The notes under the pieces are model-generated. The model had not been told where the DNA came from. It saw only the letters and a program-made list of their open reading frames with translations, and searched no databases. Positions 28,859 to 35,978 of a stretch of 35,978 bases of DNA are shown one piece after another (the first letter of the stretch is position 1; every line of letters starts with the position of its first letter). The stretch lies in IMG/VR virus record IMGVR_UViG_3300019886_000016, positions 1-35,978 of that record; one strand, written 5' to 3'. This DNA is from a virus. Made by a program: the position numbers and the translations under genes.

Positions 28859-29505
28859 TACGCACCGCCATTAGCATAATTCTGATTATTGTTATTATTC
28901 ATACCGCCCTGTCCACCCCAATAAGACGCTGCACCTTGCGCAAATGGTGCTGCTAGTCCACCAAAAATACCCTGAGAAGGTCCTTGATAAGTATTCTGTG
29001 TAGGTTGTAAAGCCTGCTGTAGTAATTGCATGAAATTATTGTTTTGGGCTTGTCCATAACCTAAAGCTTGGTTAGTCCCTTGTTGCTGCATTCCTGTTCG
29101 ATTCGCGGAAAGACGTTCAGCTAGATTAGATGATTCTCTCCCTAGGGCATTTCTAAAGGCTGTACTTCCCAATGATCCGCCAGTTCCTTGAGAGGCAAAA
29201 CGGCTTGCAACTCCTGGTAAAATTTCTTCATTAAATTGGCGTAAAGAAGGGGCTTCAATATTATTGAAAAAATCAGGGTCATTAAAAAGATCATTCAAAA
29301 ACCCTTGTCCCTGTTGAAAATTTTGTTGCTGACTAATATCTTGAGATCCTTTTCCTCTCATTCCCTTAATATCATTAAGGATTTGATCTATACCTTGCAA
29401 TTGATTTTTATTATATGTAGATCCTTGTCCCCCTTTTTCCCCTGTAAGTCCTCCAGAGATAGATGAAACAGCCGAAATTAATGCCATGATAGTACCAGGA
29501 TCCAT
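28858..29505 (-). CDS. Putative internal virion protein, Gln/Asn/Gly-rich
   Basis: The start is at MDPGTIMALISAVSSISGGL, preceded by GAGGT (215 aa). It has a short hydrophobic N-terminus, then Gln/Asn-rich sequence (QQNFQQGQGF), a helical core with GVASRFASQGTGGSLGSTAF and NALGRESSNLAERLSANRTG, and a Gly/Asn-rich end. This architecture is typical of small ejection proteins next to larger ones (P22 gp7-like role). Confidence 0.65.
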   Translation of the reverse strand: MDPGTIMALISAVSSISGGLTGEKGGQGSTYNKNQLQGIDQILNDIKGMRGKGSQDISQQQNFQQGQGFLNDLFNDPDFFNNIEAPSLRQFNEEILPGVASRFASQGTGGSLGSTAFRNALGRESSNLAERLSANRTGMQQQGTNQALGYGQAQNNNFMQLLQQALQPTQNTYQGPSQGIFGGLAAPFAQGAASYWGGQGGMNNNNNQNYANGGA

Positions 29506-29570
29506 TTTATACCTCATATTTTTTTCTTTACTGTACCATTAAATCCTATTATCTGTTAAGATATTTACCA

Positions 29571-29633
29571 ACATGCCTAGGATCGCTTCCGAAAAACTGC
29601 TTCTGACAGTTTGGCATGTCATTTCATTCAGAA
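29571..29633. repeat. Nested inverted repeats upstream of the HNH gene
   Basis: ACATGCC (29571-29577)/GGCATGT (29613-29619) and TTCTGA (29601-29606)/TCAGAA (29628-29633), plus a direct repeat GAAAAACT. They lie in the gap between the ejection genes and the plus-strand HNH gene and may regulate it or mark the insertion site. Confidence 0.45.
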
Positions 29634-29649
29634 AAACTACAGAGGTTTT

Positions 29650-30324
29650 ATGGAATTCAATTGCGCTCATTGCAAAAAACATTTTTCTCGTGATTTTCAA
29701 AAGAAAAATCAAATAAATAACTTTTGTTCTAAAGATTGTTATACAAAATTTAAAAACCAAGAAGTTACATGTGAATATTGCAATAAAAAATTTACTATTT
29801 GGAAATCAAAATCGGATCGTAGAACATGTTCTAAGAAATGTTATTACAATTTAAGGTTTGGTGAAAAACTAGAATTTTGCTCAATATGTTTAATAAAAAA
29901 AACATGTCATTACAGACAACATTGTATTCAATGTTATAGAGATAAATTTTATTCTATACCTGAAAATAAACAATATAGGAATTTAAAGGATAGAAATAAT
30001 TATCGAAATGAAAAGGGAATTCCTTTAGATTTACCTCCTTTGAAAGCTCCAGCAGGGGCTGGATATATTCACGCAGGATATAAAAAAATATCTGTAAATG
30101 GAAAGGGAACTCCTGAACATCGTTATGTTATGAGTGAACATTTAAATCGTCCATTAACTAAATATGAGCAAGTTCATCACATGAATGGAGATAAATTAGA
30201 CAACCGAATAGAAAACCTAGAATTATGGAATACAAGCCAACCTCCTGGACAGAGAGTAGAAGACAAGATTTCATTCTATAAAGAATTTTTAGAACAGTAT
30301 GGATACAAGGTAATCAAAGAATGA
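29650..30324 (+). CDS. HNH endonuclease with N-terminal zinc fingers
   Basis: The start is at MEFNCAHCKKHFSRDF, after AGAGG (224 aa). The first 120 residues hold several CxxC sites (CAHC, CSKDC, CEYC, CSKKC, CSIC, CIQC), then a C-terminal HNH domain: EHRYVMSEHLNRPLTKYEQV, HHMNGDKLDNRIENLELW (about 175-192). Many phage HNH enzymes share the EHRxVxE…HHxNGxxxDNRxENLxL pattern. It interrupts the minus-strand tail operon on the opposite strand, as mobile genes do. Confidence 0.9.
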   Translation: MEFNCAHCKKHFSRDFQKKNQINNFCSKDCYTKFKNQEVTCEYCNKKFTIWKSKSDRRTCSKKCYYNLRFGEKLEFCSICLIKKTCHYRQHCIQCYRDKFYSIPENKQYRNLKDRNNYRNEKGIPLDLPPLKAPAGAGYIHAGYKKISVNGKGTPEHRYVMSEHLNRPLTKYEQVHHMNGDKLDNRIENLELWNTSQPPGQRVEDKISFYKEFLEQYGYKVIKE

Positions 30325-30416
30325 AAAAACATCAACATGCCATAATCGTCTGTACTGCAAACTTAATAATAATGTTTGCGATTGCATATTTGTATTTTTT
30401 TCATATGCATCATTGA
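30321..30416 (+). CDS. 31-aa His-rich membrane peptide
   Basis: It reads MKKHQHAIIVCTANLIIMFA then IAYLYFFHMHH. One hydrophobic helix between His-containing ends. ATGA overlap with the HNH gene, and its end overlaps the convergent tail gene by 7 nt. The coupling suggests it travels with the HNH gene. Confidence 0.4.
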   Translation: MKKHQHAIIVCTANLIIMFAIAYLYFFHMHH

Positions 30417-30919
30417 CCATCGGGAATAAAATCCAAAAAAATGAAACCACTATACCCAGTCCCAAGTCCCACGGTAGTTATAGTGATATTTAAATCAGTC
30501 ATTGTAAAAGTTATTTTCGACGAGCCTTCATTATAAAAACTAAAAAAATCACCATCGCCTGCATTTAATGCCGTAGGGGGCTTACTAGCACTTCCCCATA
30601 CTTGATATATTACCCATTGTGGATTAATGTTGGGAGGCATTGGCAAAACTAAAACGCCTCCTGCTGGATAGTCAACCACTCTAGCCATATATTGAGATCC
30701 ATTACGAACTTTGCGCGTAGTATCAAATATTAATTTACGACCATTTTGACTCGATACATTTTGAGTCATACATCCTATAATTTTATCATTCACCACATCT
30801 GAAACTTCACTAAACGTTTTTCCTAAAAAATCAGCCCAACGGTCATTTTCTTCAGGTAAATTATAAGTAGATGGAAGAAAAGGCGTAAAAAGTTCGGATG
30901 GATTAGTTGGAATCGTCAT
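30410..30919 (-). CDS. Tail-associated structural protein
   Basis: The 169-aa protein starts MTIPTNPSELFTPFLPSTYN and includes NDRWADFLGKTFSEVSDVVN and a beta-rich C-terminal domain (SKITFTMTDLNITITTVGLG). The start overlaps the 946-aa gene's stop (ATGA), so it is made with it. It resembles small tail-completion or needle-like proteins, but I cannot assign one. Confidence 0.65.
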   Translation of the reverse strand: MTIPTNPSELFTPFLPSTYNLPEENDRWADFLGKTFSEVSDVVNDKIIGCMTQNVSSQNGRKLIFDTTRKVRNGSQYMARVVDYPAGGVLVLPMPPNINPQWVIYQVWGSASKPPTALNAGDGDFFSFYNEGSSKITFTMTDLNITITTVGLGTGYSGFIFLDFIPDGQ

Positions 30920-33756
30920 ACTAGGCGTCCACCTTGTCTCAAACTTACGTTAAGTGCAACTATTTCAACATCAGAGTTTGCTACTTCAGGAACAGCCATT
31001 TGCCTATCGTTCATTGCCAAATTAAATTGAATAGTCTGTGCAAACGCATCTGCATATAGTCTATAGATAGTCTCAACACCATTGCCAAATTGGTATGGGT
31101 TTAAAGTAGTTTTTACGATATTACTACGAGGATTATCGCTTAATGGGCTATTTACAATCTGATTAGAAGAATCGCTATAGATATCGCATTGAAATTCCCC
31201 GTTTGTTGTTTTGTTAACATAGAAATCGATTTTGCTTAATCTAGCTCTCTGATCATCTTTTAAGAAGTTAAAATATTTAGATTGCACATTAAAATTTGAA
31301 ACCTTGGAAATATAGCCACCACCAGTATATGTCCCTATTGTTTCAACATTCACGAGCTCTTGAGCAGGGTTTTGAGAAACTACGCGGATATAGACTTCTA
31401 TTGGAGCTCCTAAAGCAGGCACAAAGAAAAGTGTAATTGCTCCAGTTTTATAATCAATAGAACCAGTACTTAAGCTGCCTGAAGCTATCAAAACACCATT
31501 TGCTGCATCATCAGTAAAGTTTAAAGTGCCTACATTGATATTCACAGATCCTGGATAAATCGGAATAAAAGGAGATGCTAAAGTAAAGTTAAATGATGAA
31601 CCAGAAGCTAGCCCAGCATCATAAGCATTATATTCTTGTAAAGTAAAGGTGTCGGCTGCTAAGGATGGGTTAACCACCTTAAAGCTTCTACCATTAAGAG
31701 AAACACCATCATCACTTGTTGTACCAGCTATTCCACTAAGAATAATCCATGAACCATCTGGCAGATTATTATCCTTACTGCTAAATATTGCAGAAACTCC
31801 TGGCGCGCCATTAGTAATAGAATCAATTCTTAAAGATGCACCGTTTTGGAAGTTAGCATTTTCTTGAGCATTTCTAGGAATACCATCTAAGTTTAAAACA
31901 AATCCTTGTTGATTGCCTGCTAAAATATTTTCATAACCTAATTCAACATCTCCTCCACCCCATGTGATGTCATCATAAGTGCTCCAAGATTGTGTTAAAT
32001 CTGCCCATGTCATATCATTAAAGGCATAAAAATAACCAAAGCAAGTAAAACAATCATCAAAAGTTGCCCATGCTTGAGTATCATAATTATAAACTAACAC
32101 CCCATCTGGATAAATACCTGTAGGATTACTGTCATTTGGAATTGTCCAATAATTTAGCTTAGTTCTAAATGTGCGAATACCATTAACCCGTTCCATGCCA
32201 TTATTTTCTACGCGAATTTCAAATACTTGATCTGGAATAGCATTATCAATTCTTGCAACATCATTAGAATCAGCAATAACTATTCCACGCTCTCCAATAG
32301 CCATTAAACCTTTATCAAAGGGAATAGTAGAGAAGGTTGCAGATGCACCAAGTTCAACGTTAATACGCTCCCAAACGAAAGGATTTTGAGCATTATTGAC
32401 AAATCGAAGACGCCAGCAACTTCTTTCAAAGTAAACAATAAGAATGTCGCGGATAAAAGCAGCTCCAATAATCACTTCTTGAGTAGGCGCATCATTAGCA
32501 CCACCCCGACCAAATAGATCGTCACGAACCGCCTCTACTTGCACTGTTTGAGGATTAGGGGTACTAGGGACTGGTAAAGAATAATATGGCGTTCCTATCT
32601 GTGTCCAACGCGCTCTATTGCCATAATTAAATACGCCAGTTTCATTTCCTTCTGTCGTGTTTAAAAAAACAAGATAACCACGATAAGGAAATATTAATAA
32701 AGCGCCAGCAAGAGCATTATTGAGATCAATAGGAGGATTATAATTAGCCCAACCTGTGCCATTAGTAAGAACTCCATAATAACGTATTCCATCCTTCCCA
32801 GTTTGTGAAACAGAGCTATTTAATGCCAATCCACCAGTTGAATAAGCTCCATAGAGTGTACCATCTAGACCGACCAATTCAAATGTAGTTGGCGTTACCG
32901 CAGCTATAACAAAACTTTGTCCATTAATTTGAGGCGTGGTCGAAGCTATAGGAACAAACCCAGTCACATTGATAATGGTTACAGTTTGACCATTTGTAAA
33001 TGTATTATTAGCTGTTACGACAGCAGGATTGGTATTACTAATTCCTGTAATAGCTACACCATGCAAACCTGGTTTTGAATTAGTAGCCCAAAAAGCCCCA
33101 GCATAGTTGGTAGTGAAAAAGAATTGATAATTAGTGCCGCTCCATTCTGTAGGCATTACTGACACTAAAGGAATAAATTGAGAACTTGTGTTACTATATC
33201 TATATGCAAATCTAGTATCAAAAGCTATTGTATCTTGCTCATTAAGCTCGAAAAGTTCACGTGTACGAATACCCATAACAGGTAAAGCATAGACATAAGA
33301 AAAGGTTATTACTACATTACCAGCAGCAGGCCCGGGAGCTGTAAAATTTAATGCTAGCGCACCAGTTAAATAGTTTATTGAACCATTCAAGAAAGCGGGA
33401 GAATTTGCACCACTCACATAAATAATTGATCCTGGATTATTAGGATCTTCTGCAAGTGTATAATTTGCTCCCCCACTAACAGTAATAGTTGTAAAATTAG
33501 GAACAATAGTTACGCCTGATAACGTGAATACTGTAAATAAATCAGCCGTAAAGTTCTGCGCCGATGCTCCCACAATTTCAGCGGCAACAACAAAAGATAA
33601 TTGACCAAGTTGAGAATAAGGTGTTTTTCTAACCAAACGACCACGCCATTGGTACATATTCACTAAAGATTCCCATGAATCTTTTGGAGTAGCCCATGGC
33701 TTAGTATTATTTGTAATACCCTGTTCGATTGTTCCTATTAGGAAATTGCTAGTCAT
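30916..33756 (-). CDS. Large tail hub/DNA-stabilisation protein (P22 gp10-like role)
   Basis: The 946-aa protein starts MTSNFLIGTIEQGITNNTKP; WESLVNMYQWRGRLVRKTPY is a signature of large tail proteins next to the gp4-like gene. It includes insert domains of the FCCH/Ig type (ITGISNTNPAVVTANNTFTN … INGQSFVIAAV … TTFELVGLDG), a beta-propeller-like centre (YRGYLVFLNTTEGN, RDILIVYFERSCWRLRFVNN) and a C-terminal beta domain ending LRQGGRLV. It likely seals the portal and anchors fibres. Confidence 0.75.
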   Translation of the reverse strand: MTSNFLIGTIEQGITNNTKPWATPKDSWESLVNMYQWRGRLVRKTPYSQLGQLSFVVAAEIVGASAQNFTADLFTVFTLSGVTIVPNFTTITVSGGANYTLAEDPNNPGSIIYVSGANSPAFLNGSINYLTGALALNFTAPGPAAGNVVITFSYVYALPVMGIRTRELFELNEQDTIAFDTRFAYRYSNTSSQFIPLVSVMPTEWSGTNYQFFFTTNYAGAFWATNSKPGLHGVAITGISNTNPAVVTANNTFTNGQTVTIINVTGFVPIASTTPQINGQSFVIAAVTPTTFELVGLDGTLYGAYSTGGLALNSSVSQTGKDGIRYYGVLTNGTGWANYNPPIDLNNALAGALLIFPYRGYLVFLNTTEGNETGVFNYGNRARWTQIGTPYYSLPVPSTPNPQTVQVEAVRDDLFGRGGANDAPTQEVIIGAAFIRDILIVYFERSCWRLRFVNNAQNPFVWERINVELGASATFSTIPFDKGLMAIGERGIVIADSNDVARIDNAIPDQVFEIRVENNGMERVNGIRTFRTKLNYWTIPNDSNPTGIYPDGVLVYNYDTQAWATFDDCFTCFGYFYAFNDMTWADLTQSWSTYDDITWGGGDVELGYENILAGNQQGFVLNLDGIPRNAQENANFQNGASLRIDSITNGAPGVSAIFSSKDNNLPDGSWIILSGIAGTTSDDGVSLNGRSFKVVNPSLAADTFTLQEYNAYDAGLASGSSFNFTLASPFIPIYPGSVNINVGTLNFTDDAANGVLIASGSLSTGSIDYKTGAITLFFVPALGAPIEVYIRVVSQNPAQELVNVETIGTYTGGGYISKVSNFNVQSKYFNFLKDDQRARLSKIDFYVNKTTNGEFQCDIYSDSSNQIVNSPLSDNPRSNIVKTTLNPYQFGNGVETIYRLYADAFAQTIQFNLAMNDRQMAVPEVANSDVEIVALNVSLRQGGRLV

Positions 33757-33757
33757 T

Positions 33758-34366
33758 TTATTGCCTCGCGATGGCTATCCATGTAAATAAATAAGGTTGA
33801 GCGGAAACCGATGCGGCTCTTGATACAATAGTGAATTTATTTTCAATGTTTGGAGTTTTAAAAACCGAAACATCATAAGGAACTGCTTGAGGAGAAGCAA
33901 AAGTATTAGCATTTGCAATTACACATAAAAGAACAGAAGGAGTAGGAGAAAGTGTAATAGGATTGTCCGCAGGAAGATTAGATGTTTGTCCAAAATATAC
34001 AATATTTCCTCCTGCTAAAAACGATTGATATTGAGGTCCAGCAGTATTAATTTGATTAAATGTTAATTGCATGGGAATGTTTGGTTTATCAGAAGGCAAA
34101 AACTGAAGAATTTTTGCAAACATTTCTTGAGTTGTTCCAGATGTAGCCGTAATAGATTTCCCGTATAAAGAAACCAAATTATCTAGGACGTTAGGATCTG
34201 TAATTTCTTGTAAAATAACATTTGTATGTTTGCCTTGATTGCTGTTATTTATTGCTTCATGGTTATTGTCAAATATATTTGCATATTCTGAAAAGTTAGT
34301 GCGGATCGATGAAGTAATAACTTTTGGAGAAGGTAAATTTTGGGGAATATTGGGGTTGTAAGTCAC
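33758..34366 (-). CDS. Tail protein paralogue 3
   Basis: The 202-aa protein starts MTYNPNIPQNLPSPKVITSS from a GTG that overlaps the upstream TGA. Its N-terminal FSEYANIFDNNHEAINNSNQ, GKHTNVIL block is shared with the next two upstream genes; the C-terminal half is beta-rich and ends ARQ. Probable tail-tube or fibre-attachment subunit. Confidence 0.7.
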   Translation of the reverse strand: MTYNPNIPQNLPSPKVITSSIRTNFSEYANIFDNNHEAINNSNQGKHTNVILQEITDPNVLDNLVSLYGKSITATSGTTQEMFAKILQFLPSDKPNIPMQLTFNQINTAGPQYQSFLAGGNIVYFGQTSNLPADNPITLSPTPSVLLCVIANANTFASPQAVPYDVSVFKTPNIENKFTIVSRAASVSAQPYLFTWIAIARQ

Positions 34367-34995
34367 ACATTACCTATTATCAAATAATATTGAGGATTTA
34401 AAACAGGAAGGGTATATGACGCTTTGCTTATATTAACAGAAGTAAATTTACCATTTTGAGATTGAAGACCTTCTACACGAGCCTGTGTTCCAACATTATT
34501 AATTGAAGTTGAAGGTGCTATGGCACATAAATTTACAGAAAGAATATTAATACAGATAGCTGGATCTAAAAATATTGGAAAATTATCTGTTGTTGGGAAA
34601 ACAGTACCAAAATAAACAATTAGACCTCCTGGTAAAAAAGAAAAAAATAACGCTTGCTGATTTGGAATATGCGCAGGATCATATAATTGATAATTAGTTA
34701 TTTGAAATTCCTTGCCATTGCTAGGATATCTCATGAATAACTGATCTGTTTGGTTTGTAACTTTCTTTGAATAAATAGCAATTTCTTGTGATCCTGTAGA
34801 TATGCTTTGAGTCTGTTCAACTAATTGTATATTAGTATGATTGCCAGGATTAGTAAGATCATCTAGAGCAACATGATTCTTTATAAAAGCATCATATAGA
34901 GTTGTAAAATTATCTAAAAATCCTGTTTGTCCATCTGCAATAAAATTATTTCTTTGAGGAATTTCTGGATTATATTGAGGGGTCGGACTCGTCAT
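34363..34995 (-). CDS. Tail protein paralogue 2
   Basis: The 210-aa protein starts MTSPTPQYNPEIPQRNNFIA and has FLDNFTTLYDAFIKNHVALD, NPGNHTNIQL, then a beta-rich part (FSFLPGGLIVYFG) aligning with FLAGGNIVYFG in paralogue 3 and FLAGPFTIYMG in paralogue 1. ATGA overlap with the preceding gene. The three probably form related rings or a hetero-oligomer. Confidence 0.7.
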   Translation of the reverse strand: MTSPTPQYNPEIPQRNNFIADGQTGFLDNFTTLYDAFIKNHVALDDLTNPGNHTNIQLVEQTQSISTGSQEIAIYSKKVTNQTDQLFMRYPSNGKEFQITNYQLYDPAHIPNQQALFFSFLPGGLIVYFGTVFPTTDNFPIFLDPAICINILSVNLCAIAPSTSINNVGTQARVEGLQSQNGKFTSVNISKASYTLPVLNPQYYLIIGNV

Positions 34996-35585
34996 ATACC
35001 AACCGCCATGTAATATATTGTTGGAGCAGGAGTAAAAGAAGAAATGTTTTGATATTTAACTGTAAATTGATTCGTCGAAACAGTGGTTGCAACAGCAACA
35101 TTATAAGCACTCGTGTTAATATTTGTACTATTTAACACAGTACTTAAACCAACATAAATCAAAGTACTCGAAGGGGTTAATGTTACAATTTGATTGTTTG
35201 CACAATTTTGAATAAATCCCATATAAATGGTAAACGGTCCCGCTAAAAAACTGCTTTGCGTTCCTGGAGATGCACCTGTTTGCAAAGTATTTAAATTTGA
35301 ATTGCTTAACTGAATAGGTGTTTGATTTGTATTTGATCTGAAAAACAGCTGAGGAATTGTTGAAACCAGCTTACTATAAATAGCAGATTGATTTGCCAAA
35401 GTTGTAGGATTACCAGATTGCGGTCTTAAAGTAAGAGAATTATGCAATCCTTGGTTTTTGACAGCAGTCAAGGGAACATGATTAATCAACATTGAATTTG
35501 AAATAGCTTCGAAATTAGCTAATAATTGCTTTTGAGAGATCGCGGTAAAGTCGCCAACTTGAGGCACATTCGGATTATACGACAT
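34992..35585 (-). CDS. Tail protein paralogue 1
   Basis: The 197-aa protein starts MSYNPNVPQVGDFTAISQKQ and has LLANFEAISNSMLINHVPLT, NQGLHNSLTL, then FLAGPFTIYMGFIQ. It shares the YNPxxPQ start and NHxxL…NxGxH block with its two downstream paralogues. It is the first of the three, directly after the gp4-like gene. Confidence 0.7.
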   Translation of the reverse strand: MSYNPNVPQVGDFTAISQKQLLANFEAISNSMLINHVPLTAVKNQGLHNSLTLRPQSGNPTTLANQSAIYSKLVSTIPQLFFRSNTNQTPIQLSNSNLNTLQTGASPGTQSSFLAGPFTIYMGFIQNCANNQIVTLTPSSTLIYVGLSTVLNSTNINTSAYNVAVATTVSTNQFTVKYQNISSFTPAPTIYYMAVGI

Positions 35586-35587
35586 AG

Positions 35588-35978
35588 TTAATTACCTGAA
35601 TATTCATTGCCAGTGAAGTAACTAGCCACATTTCTAGCCCATCCAGGCGCGCTAAATAATGTTTGTGCCCTTTGGGTAGATAACTGCTTAAGAGTGCGTC
35701 TTTGAGCCTCGCAACGCTGTTCATCAAGCGTTTTCATAACCTCAGCCATTCCTTGAGGATCTGGAAAATCTATGTAGATCAATTCGGCTGCTAATGCACA
35801 AATTAAGAGATACCATTCGTTTAATTCTGGAGCATCTCCAGCAGCAAATAACTGAGTAGGTTGTTGGCTAATTTGAAATTCTACTTGATAAACTTGCAAT
35901 GGGCATGGTCTTAAAACAAGTTGTTGATTATAGAATAAGATATCAGTCGGTCTAGATGCTTGGTAAGGGACAACGGCA
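35588..35978 (-). CDS. Tail accessory protein, P22 gp4-like (partial, continues past the right edge)
   Basis: The frame is open to the right edge: AVVPYQASRPTDILFYNQQL, VLRPCPLQVYQVEFQIS, then PELNEWYLLICALAAELIYI and EAQRRTLKQLSTQRAQTL, ending NEYSGN. The LFYN-LVLRP-P…Y.VE…L..WY.LI..LAAE…RRT..Q.S.QRA pattern is that of gp4-type adaptors, which attach below the portal and start the tail. The N-terminus is outside the window. A TTG at 35899 is not the real start. Confidence 0.75.
   Translation of the reverse strand, partial: AVVPYQASRPTDILFYNQQLVLRPCPLQVYQVEFQISQQPTQLFAAGDAPELNEWYLLICALAAELIYIDFPDPQGMAEVMKTLDEQRCEAQRRTLKQLSTQRAQTLFSAPGWARNVASYFTGNEYSGN

Noticed and set aside
1-35978. Genome-wide reassignment of TAG to an amino acid
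   Set aside because: Most genes end in TAA or TGA, but GroES, endonuclease VII, the lipoprotein and the zinc-ribbon gene end sensibly at TAG, and large genes do not contain in-frame TAG. Only local readthrough or mutation is supported.
1-35978. CRISPR array or insertion sequence
   Set aside because: No regularly spaced direct repeats and no transposase. The repeats found are coding (fibre, spike) or iteron-like.

Overview
The window is most of a tailed-phage genome with podovirus-like (P22/N4-type virion) gene content. It is AT-rich. Genes are small and tightly packed, with canonical Shine-Dalgarno sites (AGGA, GAGG, GGAGG) and many start/stop overlaps (TAATG, ATGA), so the host is a bacterium; I cannot name it. 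No integrase was recognised, and no lysis gene is certain.

Most of the window is read on the minus strand, right to left. About 35978-26100 holds tail and ejection genes: a P22 gp4-like tail accessory protein cut by the window edge, three paralogous ~200-aa proteins, a 946-aa tail protein, and three internal/ejection-type proteins. About 25650-19600 holds two large glycine/threonine-rich tail fibre/spike proteins and their helpers. About 19400-17800 holds endonuclease VII, a DUF6496 protein, a cysteine-rich small protein and a gene with an in-frame amber codon. About 15540-14950 is an early control region with a Cro-like HTH regulator. About 14950-11880 is replication: a winged-helix initiator-like protein with internal DNA repeats, an SSB-like protein and a RusA-like resolvase. 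About 10950-4100 is small genes, a phage GroES, small and large terminase subunits and the portal. About 4100-1 is a ladder of tiny coupled genes, the scaffold, and the major capsid gene, which runs off the left edge.

Short plus-strand islands interrupt this order: 2397-2742, 6165-6959, 11238-11878 (with a tRNA-like gene), 15227-15358, 15643-17892 (RecT annealase, YqaJ-type exonuclease, lipoprotein), 19501-19605, 25737-26115 and 29650-30416.

The main discovery is that the major capsid gene is split by two group I introns. The first (703-1400) carries a LAGLIDADG endonuclease whose 3' end overlaps the ribozyme core; the second (about 156-529) appears to lack an endonuclease. Other points worth checking are DNA repeats inside the replication gene that are read in all three frames, a tRNA-like gene with an enlarged anticodon region, in-frame amber codons in two coupled small genes, five homing/HNH-type nucleases (one in a segment flanked by 12-bp direct repeats), and many micro-genes of 12-60 codons. 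The capsid gene leaves the left edge and the tail accessory gene enters at the right edge, the usual P22-like neighbours, so the window is probably a nearly complete circular or permuted genome opened at this point.
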